Assembly: GCA_022776215.1 (NCBI GenBank)
Contig: JALFIR010000065.1
Span: 1-50,070 of the forward strand
DNA length: 50,070 bases
Direction of reading: 5' to 3'
Source of the DNA: Colivicinus sp022776215
Lineage (GTDB): Bacteria > Bacillota_I > Bacilli_A > Erysipelotrichales > Erysipelotrichaceae
Below, piece after piece: positions 39,479 through 47,708 of the stretch (position 1 is the stretch's first letter; every line of letters begins with the position of its first letter). Below the pieces are notes generated by a model. That model did not search any database and was not told the DNA's origin. It saw nothing but the letters and a program-made list of their open reading frames with translations. The position numbers and the translations under genes are program-made.

Positions 39479-40836
39479 TGAGATTTGAAAATGTATGTAG
39501 TACAAAAGAAGCTTATGATAAAGTTTTAGCCGTTAATGAAAAGCTAAACTGTGTAGTTACACCGATTGAGCCTAATAAGGAAGGCATTGCGATTGGTATT
39601 AAGGATAACGTATGTACTAAGGGTGTTTTAACTACTGCTTCATGTAAGATTTTAGAAAATTATGTTCCTGTTTATAATGCGACTATTATGGACAAGTTAG
39701 AGGCTAATGGTTTTGTGCCTGTTTGTAAGGCTTCTATGGATGAACTTGCAATGGGTGGCACTAACTTAACTGCTGTTACAGGTCCTGTTAGAAACCCATA
39801 TGATTTAAATAGAATTTCTGGTGGTTCTTCTGGTGGTAGTGCGGTTCTTGTTGCTTCTGGTGCTTTAAGTTGCGCTATTGGTAGTGATACAGGTGACTCT
39901 ATTAGAAAACCAGCTTCATATTGTGGTATTGTTGGTGTTAAGCCAACTTATGGCCGTATTTCTAGATATGGTATTATCCCTTATGCATCTTCTTTGGATC
40001 ATGTAGGTTATTTCACAACTTGCATTGATGATGCATGTAAGATGCTTGAAGTATTGGCAGGTAGAGATGATAAGGATATGACTTCTAGTTATAAGGAAGT
40101 TTTACCTTATTCTAAGAACTTGAATGCTGATGTTAAGGGTAAGAAAGTTTTAGTATTTAAGAATGTCATTGATGCCATTTCTAATAATGAAATCAAAGAC
40201 TTATTTAATAAGGTGGTTGAAGGCTTAAAGGCTGATGGTGCTATCGTTAAGGAAGTTACTTTTGATGAAAAGCTAATGAGGGCTATTCTTCCTACTTACT
40301 ATATTATTGCCAATGCTGAGGCTACTGCTAATCATTCTAATTTAGATGGTATTAATTTTGGCAGAAGAGCTGATGGCAAGACTATGGAAGAGATTATGAT
40401 TAATTCTCGTAGTGAGGGCTTTGGTCCTTGGATTAAGAAGAGATTTGTCTTTGGTTCTTATGCACTATTTGAAGAGAATCAAGATAGAATCTTAAAGAAG
40501 GCTCATAAGATTAGAAGATTAATCGTTGATGAAATAATGAGAGAATTAAAAGAGGCTGATGTGTTGATTGCACCAGCTGCACCTAGTGTTGCTCCACTAA
40601 TTGATGGTACAAGTACTGATGAATTATCTTTAGAATATTTGATAGCGGATAATCATATGGTTATTGGTAATTTTGGTGGTTTACCTTCTTTGACTTTGCC
40701 TATGGGTTTGATTGGCGGTTTACCAGTTGGCGTTAATGTTACTGCTAATCCTTTTGATGAGCAGACAATGTTTGATTTGTCTAAGGCGATTGAAAATAGA
40801 ACTGGTCTTATGGGTATGACAAAGGAGGATTTTTAA
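39478..40836 (+). CDS. gatA: Asp-tRNA(Asn)/Glu-tRNA(Gln) amidotransferase subunit A
   Basis: The 452-residue amidase that releases ammonia from glutamine for transamidation of misacylated tRNA. The Ser-Ser-Lys triad is visible: Lys in GIAIGIKDNVC, the first Ser in RISGGSSGGSAV, and the nucleophile region in GSDTGDSIRKPASYCG. In most homologues the latter reads TGGSIRQPAS; the Asp for Gly change and Lys for Gln are unusual variants but leave the nucleophilic Ser. It overlaps gatC by one base and precedes gatB by 1 bp, so the trimer is made from one message. Confidence 0.96.
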   Translation: MRFENVCSTKEAYDKVLAVNEKLNCVVTPIEPNKEGIAIGIKDNVCTKGVLTTASCKILENYVPVYNATIMDKLEANGFVPVCKASMDELAMGGTNLTAVTGPVRNPYDLNRISGGSSGGSAVLVASGALSCAIGSDTGDSIRKPASYCGIVGVKPTYGRISRYGIIPYASSLDHVGYFTTCIDDACKMLEVLAGRDDKDMTSSYKEVLPYSKNLNADVKGKKVLVFKNVIDAISNNEIKDLFNKVVEGLKADGAIVKEVTFDEKLMRAILPTYYIIANAEATANHSNLDGINFGRRADGKTMEEIMINSRSEGFGPWIKKRFVFGSYALFEENQDRILKKAHKIRRLIVDEIMRELKEADVLIAPAAPSVAPLIDGTSTDELSLEYLIADNHMVIGNFGGLPSLTLPMGLIGGLPVGVNVTANPFDEQTMFDLSKAIENRTGLMGMTKEDF

Positions 40837-40837
40837 T

Positions 40838-42265
40838 ATGGAATATGATGTAGTCGTTGGTATTGAAATTCACCTTGAGTTAAATACACTTACTAAGATG
40901 TTCTCTGGTGCTCCTTATAAGTTTAAACAAGAGGCTAATACTTGTACTAATGAAGTAGACTTGGGTATGCCAGGTACTTTACCTTGTTTAAATAAGGGTG
41001 CTGTAAAGAAGGCTATTGCCTTATGTAGTGCCTTACATATGAATATTGATACTTTGGTTAAGTTTGATCGTAAGAATTATTACTATAGTGACTTGCCTAA
41101 GGGTTTCCAAATTACACAACAATTTCATCCAATTGGTTCTAATGGTTATATTGATATTTATTTAAATAACGAATATAAGCGTATTAGAATTAATCGTTGT
41201 CATATGGAAGAGGATACTGCGAAACAGTTCCATTTAAACGATTTTACTTTGATTGACTATAACAGAAGTGGTGTTCCTTTGTGTGAAATCGTTTCGGAAC
41301 CAGATATTACAAGTGGTATTGAGGCTCAATTGTATGTTGAAAAATTAAGACAAACTTTTGAGTATCTTGGTATTTCTGATGCGAAGATGGAAGAGGGTGA
41401 GATGCGTTGTGATGTCAATGTATCTATTATGCCTAAGGGTTCTAAGGTCTTTGGTACTAAAGTAGAGATTAAGAATTTAAATAGTATTGCCAATGTTAAG
41501 GAAGCTATCGATTATGAAGTTAAAAGACAGGCTGAAGTATTAGAGAGTGGCGAGGCTGTTGTTCAAGAAACTAGACGTTTTGATGAAAAGACAATGTCTA
41601 CTGTAAGTATGCGTAAGAAAGAGGGTAGTGTTGACTATAAGTACTTCCCTGAGCCAAATATCCCGCCTGTAAGAATTCCTCAATCTATGATTGATGAAGT
41701 TTTAGCTAATATGCCTGAGCTTCCTGATACTAAGTTGAAGAGATATTTAGGTGAATATAAGTTAAACGAATATGATGCTTCTATCATTTTGGCTAATAAG
41801 GAATTGGCTAATTACTTTGATAAGGCTATGAATACTGCCGCTAATCCAAAGAGCTTATGTAATTTATTGACTAGTGAACTAGCTGGTTTATTGGCTAAGA
41901 ATAGTTTGGATATTACTGCTTCTCCTGTTTCTTATGATAATCTTGCGATGTTGTCTAATATCTTAGATAAGGGTGAGATATCTTCTAAGCAGGGTAAGGT
42001 AGTACTTGAGGAAATGTTTAATACTTCTAAGTCTCCTAAAGAGATTATTGAGGAAAAGGGTATGAAGCAAGTTTCTAATGAAGATGAAATATTGAAGATT
42101 GTTACTGAAGTATTGGATGAGAATCCTCAATCAATTGTTGACTTTAAGAATGGTAAGGATAGAGCTTTAGGTTTTATGGTTGGCCAGGTAATGAAGAAGT
42201 CTAAGGGTCAGGCTAATCCAAAGCTTGCGAGTGATTTGTTGACTAAGGAGTTATCTAAAAGATAA
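40838..42265 (+). CDS. gatB: Asp-tRNA(Asn)/Glu-tRNA(Gln) amidotransferase subunit B
   Basis: The 475-residue kinase subunit that activates misacylated Glu-tRNA(Gln) or Asp-tRNA(Asn) and passes it to the ammonia from GatA. VGIEIHLELNT at the start, FDRKNYYYSDLPKGFQITQ, CDVNVSI and KEGSVDYKYFPEPNIPP are signature blocks of the catalytic cradle. The C-terminal YqeY-like tail (GKDRALGFMVGQVMKKSKGQANP) that binds the tRNA elbow is complete. An AAAGGAGG site overlaps the end of gatA. GatCAB lets the cell make Gln-tRNA without a glutaminyl-tRNA synthetase. Confidence 0.97.
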   Translation: MEYDVVVGIEIHLELNTLTKMFSGAPYKFKQEANTCTNEVDLGMPGTLPCLNKGAVKKAIALCSALHMNIDTLVKFDRKNYYYSDLPKGFQITQQFHPIGSNGYIDIYLNNEYKRIRINRCHMEEDTAKQFHLNDFTLIDYNRSGVPLCEIVSEPDITSGIEAQLYVEKLRQTFEYLGISDAKMEEGEMRCDVNVSIMPKGSKVFGTKVEIKNLNSIANVKEAIDYEVKRQAEVLESGEAVVQETRRFDEKTMSTVSMRKKEGSVDYKYFPEPNIPPVRIPQSMIDEVLANMPELPDTKLKRYLGEYKLNEYDASIILANKELANYFDKAMNTAANPKSLCNLLTSELAGLLAKNSLDITASPVSYDNLAMLSNILDKGEISSKQGKVVLEEMFNTSKSPKEIIEEKGMKQVSNEDEILKIVTEVLDENPQSIVDFKNGKDRALGFMVGQVMKKSKGQANPKLASDLLTKELSKR

Positions 42266-42275
42266 AATATAGCTT

Positions 42276-42887
42276 ATGGAAAAGGTTAATAAGAAAGAAA
42301 AACAAGTTAAGGGTAAAAAGAAATTATCTAAGGGTGCTTTGGTATTAATTATTTCATTAATTATTATTTTGATTCCTTGTTTAATTTTTGGTGGTATTTT
42401 AATTTCTGCTGCCTTAGAAAGTGGTAAACCAGTTGATGGTAATCGTTTTAAGGGCGATTTAAATCCAGCTATCACAAGTTCTAATACAAGCAGTATTAAA
42501 AATAGCATTGAGGCCCTAAGTGGTGTTGAAAAGTGTGATATCGAGCTTACTTCTGCTCAATATCGTGTGAATGTAGATACAGTTGATACTTTAACTGATA
42601 AGCAAATCGAAGACTTATGTGTTGATATTTACAATATCGTTAATAAGGAACTGCCTATGGCTACTTATTTTACAGCTTCAAGTTCTGAGAAGATGTATGA
42701 TTTAGCTGTTAATGTCTACAACAAGATTGATGATGATAATATCTATTACATTTTGACTAAGAATTCTAAGATGGATACTTATTCAGTTCAATGTGTATCA
42801 AGTGCTGTTGATGAAGAACTTGCTTCTGATTTAAGAGGCGAGAATGATATTGAAGAGCCTACAGAAAAGGATGATGATGCCTCATAG
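42276..42887 (+). CDS. Single-pass membrane protein of unknown function
   Basis: A 203-residue protein with a basic N-terminus (11 Lys in the first 25 residues), one strong membrane helix at about residues 26-50 (LVLIISLIIILIPCLIFGGIL) and an extracellular or periplasm-side domain of about 150 residues ending in a very acidic tail (EEPTEKDDDAS). The helix and basic start predict an inside-N, outside-C orientation. The outer domain alternates strands and helices, with a single Cys pair. I do not recognise it. It follows gatB by 10 bp and is closed by a terminator overlapping its stop, so it is the last gene of the ligA-gatCAB run. Confidence 0.75.
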   Translation: MEKVNKKEKQVKGKKKLSKGALVLIISLIIILIPCLIFGGILISAALESGKPVDGNRFKGDLNPAITSSNTSSIKNSIEALSGVEKCDIELTSAQYRVNVDTVDTLTDKQIEDLCVDIYNIVNKELPMATYFTASSSEKMYDLAVNVYNKIDDDNIYYILTKNSKMDTYSVQCVSSAVDEELASDLRGENDIEEPTEKDDDAS

Positions 42888-42904
42888 TTATATGAGGCTT
42901 TTTT
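42880..42904 (+). terminator. Terminator that also carries the rlmD ribosome-binding site
   Basis: GCCTCAT (42880-42886) pairs with ATGAGGC (42893-42899), a perfect 7-bp stem, then TTTTT. The GAGG inside the 3' arm (42895-42898) is the only Shine-Dalgarno candidate for the rlmD ATG nine bases later. Confidence 0.85.
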
Positions 42905-42907
42905 CTC

Positions 42908-44482
42908 ATGAAGAATGCAATTATAAGACTTGAGTGTGTTGATATAACAGTAGATGGCCAGGGCGTTTGTAAAAAGGATGGATTGGTCGTTTTTGTCAAG
43001 GAAATGATTCCTGGTGAAGTAGCTGATGTTAAGATTATCGCCAATAAGAAGACTTTAGCCTTTGGTATTATCGATAAGCTTATTGTAGCTAGTCCTTTTC
43101 GCATTAAACCAGATTGTCCAATTAGCTATAAGTGTGGTGGTTGTGATTATCGTTATATCTCTTATGATTATCAATTAGAGCTTAAGAAACAAATATTAGT
43201 TTCAACTTATAAGAATGCTGATTTAGATGTAAAGATTCATGATGTTTTAGGAAGTGATGATCCTTTCTTTTATCGTAATAAGGTACAGGTTCCAGTTAGG
43301 GATCATAAATTTGGTTTCTATCGTAAATTCTCTAACGATATTGTTGAATTTGATAAGTGTTATGTTCAAACTGAATTATCAAATATCATCTTTGATGATA
43401 TTAAAAATAGCTTATTAAATAAGAAGATTGATCAATACTTTAGACATATTTTAATTAAGCATGCTAGGGGTACTGATGAGGTGATGGTTGGCTTTATTGT
43501 TAAGGACTTTAATATTCCTAAGATTGATGAAGTCACAGATGAACTTACTACAAAATATAGTCAAATAAAGTCAGTTATTTTAAATTTAAATACTCGTAAT
43601 GATAATGTTATTTTGGGTGATGAAGAAAAGATTTTGTTTGGTAGAGAATATATCGTGGATGAATTTGATGGTTTAAAGTTTAAGATTTCATTAAAGTCTT
43701 TCTATCAAATTAATTATCATCAGATGCAAAAGCTATATGCAACTGCAAGAGATTTGGCTAATGTGAATAAGGATACAAGACTATTAGACTTATTCTCTGG
43801 TATTGGTACTATCTCATTGTTTATGGCTAAGTATTGTAAGGAAGTGACTGGTGTTGAGATTGTTAAGGCCGCTGTTGAAAATGCTAAGGATAATGCTAAG
43901 TTAAATAACATTACTAATGCGACTTTCTATTTAGATGATGCAAGATGTGATTTAAGTAAGTATTTAAAGGATAAGGATGTTCTTATTGTCGATCCTCCAA
44001 GAAAGGGCTTAAGTAAGGAATTAATTGATTCAATTATCAAAACAAATATTGAGAAGATTATCTATATTTCATGTAATCCTGCTACTCAAGCAAGAGACTT
44101 AAATCTATTTAAGGAACACTATAATTTCAGTGATATCTATCCTGTTGATATGTTTCCATTTACTACTTCTTGTGAGACGGTTGTCTTGCTTTCCAAGGGC
44201 GAGGTCGACTCGAAAAAGATTCGGGTTGAGTTCTCTTTGGAAGATATGGATATGTCAGAGTTCCAAGATGGAGCAACCTATCCGCAGATTAAGGCGTATG
44301 TTTTGGAGCATTCCGGGTTAAAGGTGTCCAACCTCTATATCTCACAGATTAAGCGGAAATGTGGGATTGAAGTTGGCAAGAATTACAATCTGCCGAAATC
44401 CGAGGATTCCAGACAGCCACAGTGTCCGCCGGAAAAAGAGAAAGCAATCCGAGAAGCGTTCAAATATTTTGGGATGATCTAA
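42908..44482 (+). CDS. rlmD: 23S rRNA (uracil-5-)-methyltransferase with element-supplied C-terminus
   Basis: A 524-residue RlmD/RumA-type enzyme that methylates uridine in 23S rRNA using S-adenosylmethionine. The TRAM domain is at about residues 1-60; the iron-sulfur cysteines are Cys70, Cys76 and Cys79 (CPISYKCGGC) plus a later Cys. The SAM motif is LLDLFSGIGTIS, the catalytic loop VDPPRKG and the nucleophile ISCNPATQARDL. To about residue 418 the codon use is AT-rich like its neighbours. From about 44160 it becomes GC-rich, and a tail of roughly 105 residues follows (LKVSNLYISQIKRKCGI, YNLPKSEDSRQP, ending FKYFGMI) that ordinary RlmD lacks. This marks integration of a mobile element into the 3' end of the gene with the frame preserved. 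Confidence 0.92.
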   Translation: MKNAIIRLECVDITVDGQGVCKKDGLVVFVKEMIPGEVADVKIIANKKTLAFGIIDKLIVASPFRIKPDCPISYKCGGCDYRYISYDYQLELKKQILVSTYKNADLDVKIHDVLGSDDPFFYRNKVQVPVRDHKFGFYRKFSNDIVEFDKCYVQTELSNIIFDDIKNSLLNKKIDQYFRHILIKHARGTDEVMVGFIVKDFNIPKIDEVTDELTTKYSQIKSVILNLNTRNDNVILGDEEKILFGREYIVDEFDGLKFKISLKSFYQINYHQMQKLYATARDLANVNKDTRLLDLFSGIGTISLFMAKYCKEVTGVEIVKAAVENAKDNAKLNNITNATFYLDDARCDLSKYLKDKDVLIVDPPRKGLSKELIDSIIKTNIEKIIYISCNPATQARDLNLFKEHYNFSDIYPVDMFPFTTSCETVVLLSKGEVDSKKIRVEFSLEDMDMSEFQDGATYPQIKAYVLEHSGLKVSNLYISQIKRKCGIEVGKNYNLPKSEDSRQPQCPPEKEKAIREAFKYFGMI

Positions 44483-44506
44483 CATCCCGCAGTATGGAGG
44501 TTTCTT

Positions 44507-44755
44507 ATGGATAGATTGATTTCTTGTGAGTTCAACATGGATACCGCTTGTGTGGAACTGGAATTTGCAAGTGGCAGCATGATTGCCATTGATACCATCG
44601 CCGTGGAGAATGAAGTTGCTGACAATATGTATCAGCGGTCAGAACTGGACTATCTGATCTACAATGATCCGATTGGATATGCTGATTTGATACTGAACGG
44701 TGATCCCGAAACCTATTTGAAAACTGTAACTGAATACAAACCGCTTGATAGCTAA
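44507..44755 (+). CDS. DUF6061 family protein
   Basis: An 82-residue acidic protein of the DUF6061 type, beginning MDRLISCEFNMDTACVELEF with strand-forming repeats, then MIAIDTIAVENEV and QRSELDYLIYNDPIGYADLIL. Such genes recur just inside clostridial integrative elements, next to the rRNA methyltransferase tail. The function is unknown. It has a good GGAGG site and lies 24 bp after the rlmD stop, so it may be expressed by read-through from that gene. A terminator follows at 44764. Confidence 0.8.
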   Translation: MDRLISCEFNMDTACVELEFASGSMIAIDTIAVENEVADNMYQRSELDYLIYNDPIGYADLILNGDPETYLKTVTEYKPLDS

Positions 44756-44763
44756 CCAACACT

Positions 44764-44798
44764 TTGCCCGTGGGAGAAATTCTGCGGGCAATTTTTTT
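44764..44798 (+). terminator. Terminator after DUF6061 gene
   Basis: TTGCCCG (44764-44770) pairs with CGGGCAA (44785-44791), followed by seven T. Confidence 0.88.
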
Positions 44799-44831
44799 GT
44801 ATCTTTTCTGTGAACTCTATTGATTTTGGCT

Positions 44832-44873
44832 GTCTAATGTGGTAGACTATGTGTGAAGTCTAATGGTGTAGAC
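44832..44873 (+). promoter_or_regulatory. Twin BlaI-type operators
   Basis: Two palindromes of the same form, GTCTA-N6-TAGAC, lie at 44832-44847 and 44858-44873, 26 bp apart centre to centre, directly ahead of the blaI ribosome-binding site. BlaI/MecI repressors bind such paired dyads as dimers and repress their own operon until BlaR1 signals. The half-site differs from the staphylococcal TACA...TGTA but the arrangement is the same. Confidence 0.8.
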
Positions 44874-44888
44874 AAGGAGGGCGTGAAT

Positions 44889-45260
44889 ATGGATTTTCCG
44901 AAGATTCACGAAAGTGAATATCGTTTTTGTTTGATTATGTGGGAGCATGAGCCGGTTACTGCTGTCGAGCTTGTAAAGCTGTGCCAGGATCAACTCGGAT
45001 GGAAAAGGACTACGACTTATACCGTTATCAAGCGTCTTGGAGAGCGTGGTGTGCTGAAGAACGACAATGGCACTGTTACTTCTCTCGTTTCCAAAGATGA
45101 AGCCCAGGCGTGTGAGATCGATGAACTGGTTGAGAAGAAATTCGAGGGTTCTCTGCCTGCCTTTATCGCTGCTTTTACAAAGCATCAGGCTATGTCCGAA
45201 GATGAGCTTGATGAGGTACAGCGCATGATCGACCGCATCAGGAAAGGAGGTTCACAATGA
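44889..45260 (+). CDS. blaI: BlaI/MecI family repressor
   Basis: A 123-residue winged-helix repressor. EYRFCLIMWEHEPVTAVELVKLC and LGWKRTTTYTVIKRLGERGVLKNDNG form the helix-turn-helix and wing typical of BlaI, with the sequence TTTYTVIKRL as recognition helix. The C-terminal region (DELVEKKFEGSLPAFIAAF) is the dimerisation arm that BlaR1 signalling causes to be cleaved. The start at 44889 follows AAGGAGGGCGTGAAT; a GTG at 44853 would lie in the second operator and is rejected. Its TGA overlaps the ATG of the M56 gene, so repressor and sensor are made together. Confidence 0.93.
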   Translation: MDFPKIHESEYRFCLIMWEHEPVTAVELVKLCQDQLGWKRTTTYTVIKRLGERGVLKNDNGTVTSLVSKDEAQACEIDELVEKKFEGSLPAFIAAFTKHQAMSEDELDEVQRMIDRIRKGGSQ

Positions 45261-47635
45261 ACGAACTCTTTTTGAAAATTATCAACATGAGCATATCTGC
45301 AAGCTGGCTTATCCTGGCTGTGCTGATACTCAGGCTTGTTTTGAAGAAAGCTCCCAAGTGGGTCAATGTTCTGCTTTGGGGTATCGTGGCTGTCAGATTG
45401 ATTTGCCCGCTCTCTTTTGAGAGCGCATTAAGCCTTATCCCAAGTTCAGAAACAATTCCGTTGGATATTGAAATGGCGGCCAAACCCACAATAGACAGCG
45501 GTGTTCCGGCGATCAATAGTGTGGTCAATCCTGTTCTATCCTCATTTGCCCCACCACAGCATGTATTGACGAGTGCAAATCCGCTTCAGATTTGGATTCC
45601 GATTTTGAATATTATCTGGTTGATTGGTGTCGGCGCCCTTCTCTTGTATACCGCAGTTAGTTATTGGCGCCTATGTCGTAAAGTGGATACCGCTGTTCGC
45701 TACAAGGACAACATTTTCCAGAGTGAGAATGTAAGTTCTCCGTTTGTCCTGGGCATTATCAAACCGAGAATCTATCTCCCGTTCAACATGAATGGTCAGG
45801 ATCTGGAGCACGTTGTTGCCCACGAACAGGCGCACATTCGCCGCAAAGACCATTGGTGGAAGCCTCTTGGTTTTCTCCTGCTGACGATTCATTGGTTCAA
45901 TCCTTTGATGTGGTTGGCTTATGTACTTCTTTGCCGTGACATTGAGTTTGCCTGTGATGAAAAGGTCATCAAGGAACTTGGCAACGAACAGAGAGCCGAC
46001 TATACACAGGCTCTTGTGGTCTGCAGCGTCAACCGTCGCATGATTGCGGCCTGCCCACTTGCCTTTGGTGAAGTTGGTGTTAAAGATCGTGTGAAGTCTG
46101 TGATGAATTATAAGAAACCTGCGTTCTGGATTATTATTCTGGCAGTCATTGCCTGTGTGATCGTTGCGGTCTGCTTTTTGACCAACCCGATGGGATTCCA
46201 ATTCGATGAAGCAACACACACCATCGTTTCCGCAAATCATTTTGATATGCGAAATGCGGATGACGCGGTGGCTATTGAAATGAATCCCGCACAGATTAGT
46301 GAGTTGAGTTCTCGGCTGGCCGGGGTCAAGAACACGAAGAAGAGCGATGAATATGGTGGATTCACACCGGGATATCAAATCAGCGCACTCCTGGAGGATG
46401 GCACATATATCCGGATAAACGGTTATTCTCTCTCCGACAATGATATGGTAGATATCGAGTGGAACGAAGAACGATATGTGGTATCCGATGAGGAATTCCA
46501 AGATTATTTAAGTAGAATCTGTGCAGGAGGAGATGTTTCTTCTGCTGATAATGCGGTTGCAGGAAAAACCTATCTCTACGAAGGCGAAGGATTCATGGGC
46601 AACTTTACGATCACCCTCTATAATGATGGCACCTTCACCTATTACGAAGGAATGGCCAGCAGCTATATTGGAATTGGCTCTTGGGAACAGAATGGAGACA
46701 GCATTATCCTGACCGATGATGGGCACGGCGGCTATGGGCTGGTGAACCATTTCCGATGTGACGGTAATGACCTCGTGTTTGTTGAGCAGGACTCCAACAA
46801 CTTCGTTTATGTCAAAGTTAAGGACGGCGAAAGGTTCCATTCCACGGGAGAAGCTTTCAAACCCAACGATACGACTGCGGCCGTAACCAAATGGTTTGAT
46901 TACCTTGAAACCCCTGATGAAATGAAATGGGACGGTAGCCTTGAAATCAACCTCACCGAGTTTCCGGATGTGACCTTCCGTTGGACTTATGGAGAAATGA
47001 TGGCTGTTACGGGTAACGAAATCACTTCGTTGTATACCGGAATGCCCATCTGGAACGCCTATTTCTGCGACCTCACCGGCGACGGTTTGCCTGAGTTGTG
47101 TTCTACAATCAGCTGGGGGTCTGGCATGATTGACAACCGTGTCATCATCTATGACTATGCAAATGGAGCAAGCTATGAGCTGTCCGACAGAGGAAACTAT
47201 GATTTTATACTCAGATTTAGTGAAGCTGATGGATACCTCTATGTAGATAAAAGAAAATATAATACTGACGAACTGGTTCAATCGGGGCGCTTGGTGTTCA
47301 AAGATGACTGTCTCCAAGTTGAAGGTTTTTCTTCCAATGTAGATGAACCTGCCAAGTATTATCTGACCATCGGTGCAGAAGGTGTTAAGAGCATCGAGCT
47401 TACAATGCCCAATTCCAGTGGCGGCTTTAAAAATGCAGATGGTTCTCTGCTCAAGAAAGGCGAACGCATCTGGCTCGAAAACCTCGATGGCTACACTGAT
47501 CTGCGAGGATTAACAATAACTGCCCTGGGTGAAAACGGAGAAATCATCTGGACAGCATCAATTCCGGATGAAGAGGAAAACAAAGGATTTACCCATCTGG
47601 TAAATGATGATTGGGAAATCACAAATATCGAATAA
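45257..47635 (+). CDS. blaR1: BlaR1-like M56 membrane metalloprotease with large ectodomain
   Basis: A 792-residue sensor-protease. The N-terminal M56 region (about residues 1-310) has four membrane helices and the zinc motif HEQAH (His189, Glu190, His193) with a downstream ACDEKVIKELG that supplies the third ligand region. The last helix (FWIIILAVIACVIVAVCFL, about 288-306) leads into an outer domain of nearly 490 residues. That domain is not a penicillin-binding sensor: no S-x-x-K followed by SxN was found. It has a beta-rich block (GKTYLYEGEGFMGNFTITLYNDGTF) and a C-terminal segment with FKNADGSLLKKGERIW. It probably senses something other than a beta-lactam and then triggers cleavage of BlaI. 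No resistance gene lies next to it in the window. Confidence 0.88.
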   Translation: MNELFLKIINMSISASWLILAVLILRLVLKKAPKWVNVLLWGIVAVRLICPLSFESALSLIPSSETIPLDIEMAAKPTIDSGVPAINSVVNPVLSSFAPPQHVLTSANPLQIWIPILNIIWLIGVGALLLYTAVSYWRLCRKVDTAVRYKDNIFQSENVSSPFVLGIIKPRIYLPFNMNGQDLEHVVAHEQAHIRRKDHWWKPLGFLLLTIHWFNPLMWLAYVLLCRDIEFACDEKVIKELGNEQRADYTQALVVCSVNRRMIAACPLAFGEVGVKDRVKSVMNYKKPAFWIIILAVIACVIVAVCFLTNPMGFQFDEATHTIVSANHFDMRNADDAVAIEMNPAQISELSSRLAGVKNTKKSDEYGGFTPGYQISALLEDGTYIRINGYSLSDNDMVDIEWNEERYVVSDEEFQDYLSRICAGGDVSSADNAVAGKTYLYEGEGFMGNFTITLYNDGTFTYYEGMASSYIGIGSWEQNGDSIILTDDGHGGYGLVNHFRCDGNDLVFVEQDSNNFVYVKVKDGERFHSTGEAFKPNDTTAAVTKWFDYLETPDEMKWDGSLEINLTEFPDVTFRWTYGEMMAVTGNEITSLYTGMPIWNAYFCDLTGDGLPELCSTISWGSGMIDNRVIIYDYANGASYELSDRGNYDFILRFSEADGYLYVDKRKYNTDELVQSGRLVFKDDCLQVEGFSSNVDEPAKYYLTIGAEGVKSIELTMPNSSGGFKNADGSLLKKGERIWLENLDGYTDLRGLTITALGENGEIIWTASIPDEEENKGFTHLVNDDWEITNIE

Positions 47636-47651
47636 TTAGTTCCCAGCAAAT

Positions 47652-47708
47652 AAACCGCTGCAATTCTCATTCCAAAGTGGGATGGATGTTGTAGCGGTTT
47701 TTCTTTTT
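47652..47708. terminator. Bidirectional terminator between blaR1 and sigma-like gene
   Basis: AAACCGCTGCAA (47652-47663) pairs with TTGTAGCGGTTT (47689-47700), with a nested hairpin CATTCC/GGGATG inside the loop. T runs follow on both strands, so it serves the convergent genes on either side. Confidence 0.85.

Noticed and set aside
44160..44482. C-terminal tail of rlmD as an assembly or frameshift artefact
   Set aside because: The frame continues without a stop for over 300 bp, the tail has good codon use for the element, and the following genes share its composition.
45671..47317. Two long minus-strand open frames (about 276 and 269 codons) opposite blaR1
   Set aside because: They have no ribosome-binding site or recognisable domain, and lie fully antisense to a gene with intact M56 motifs; long antisense frames are expected in GC-richer coding DNA.
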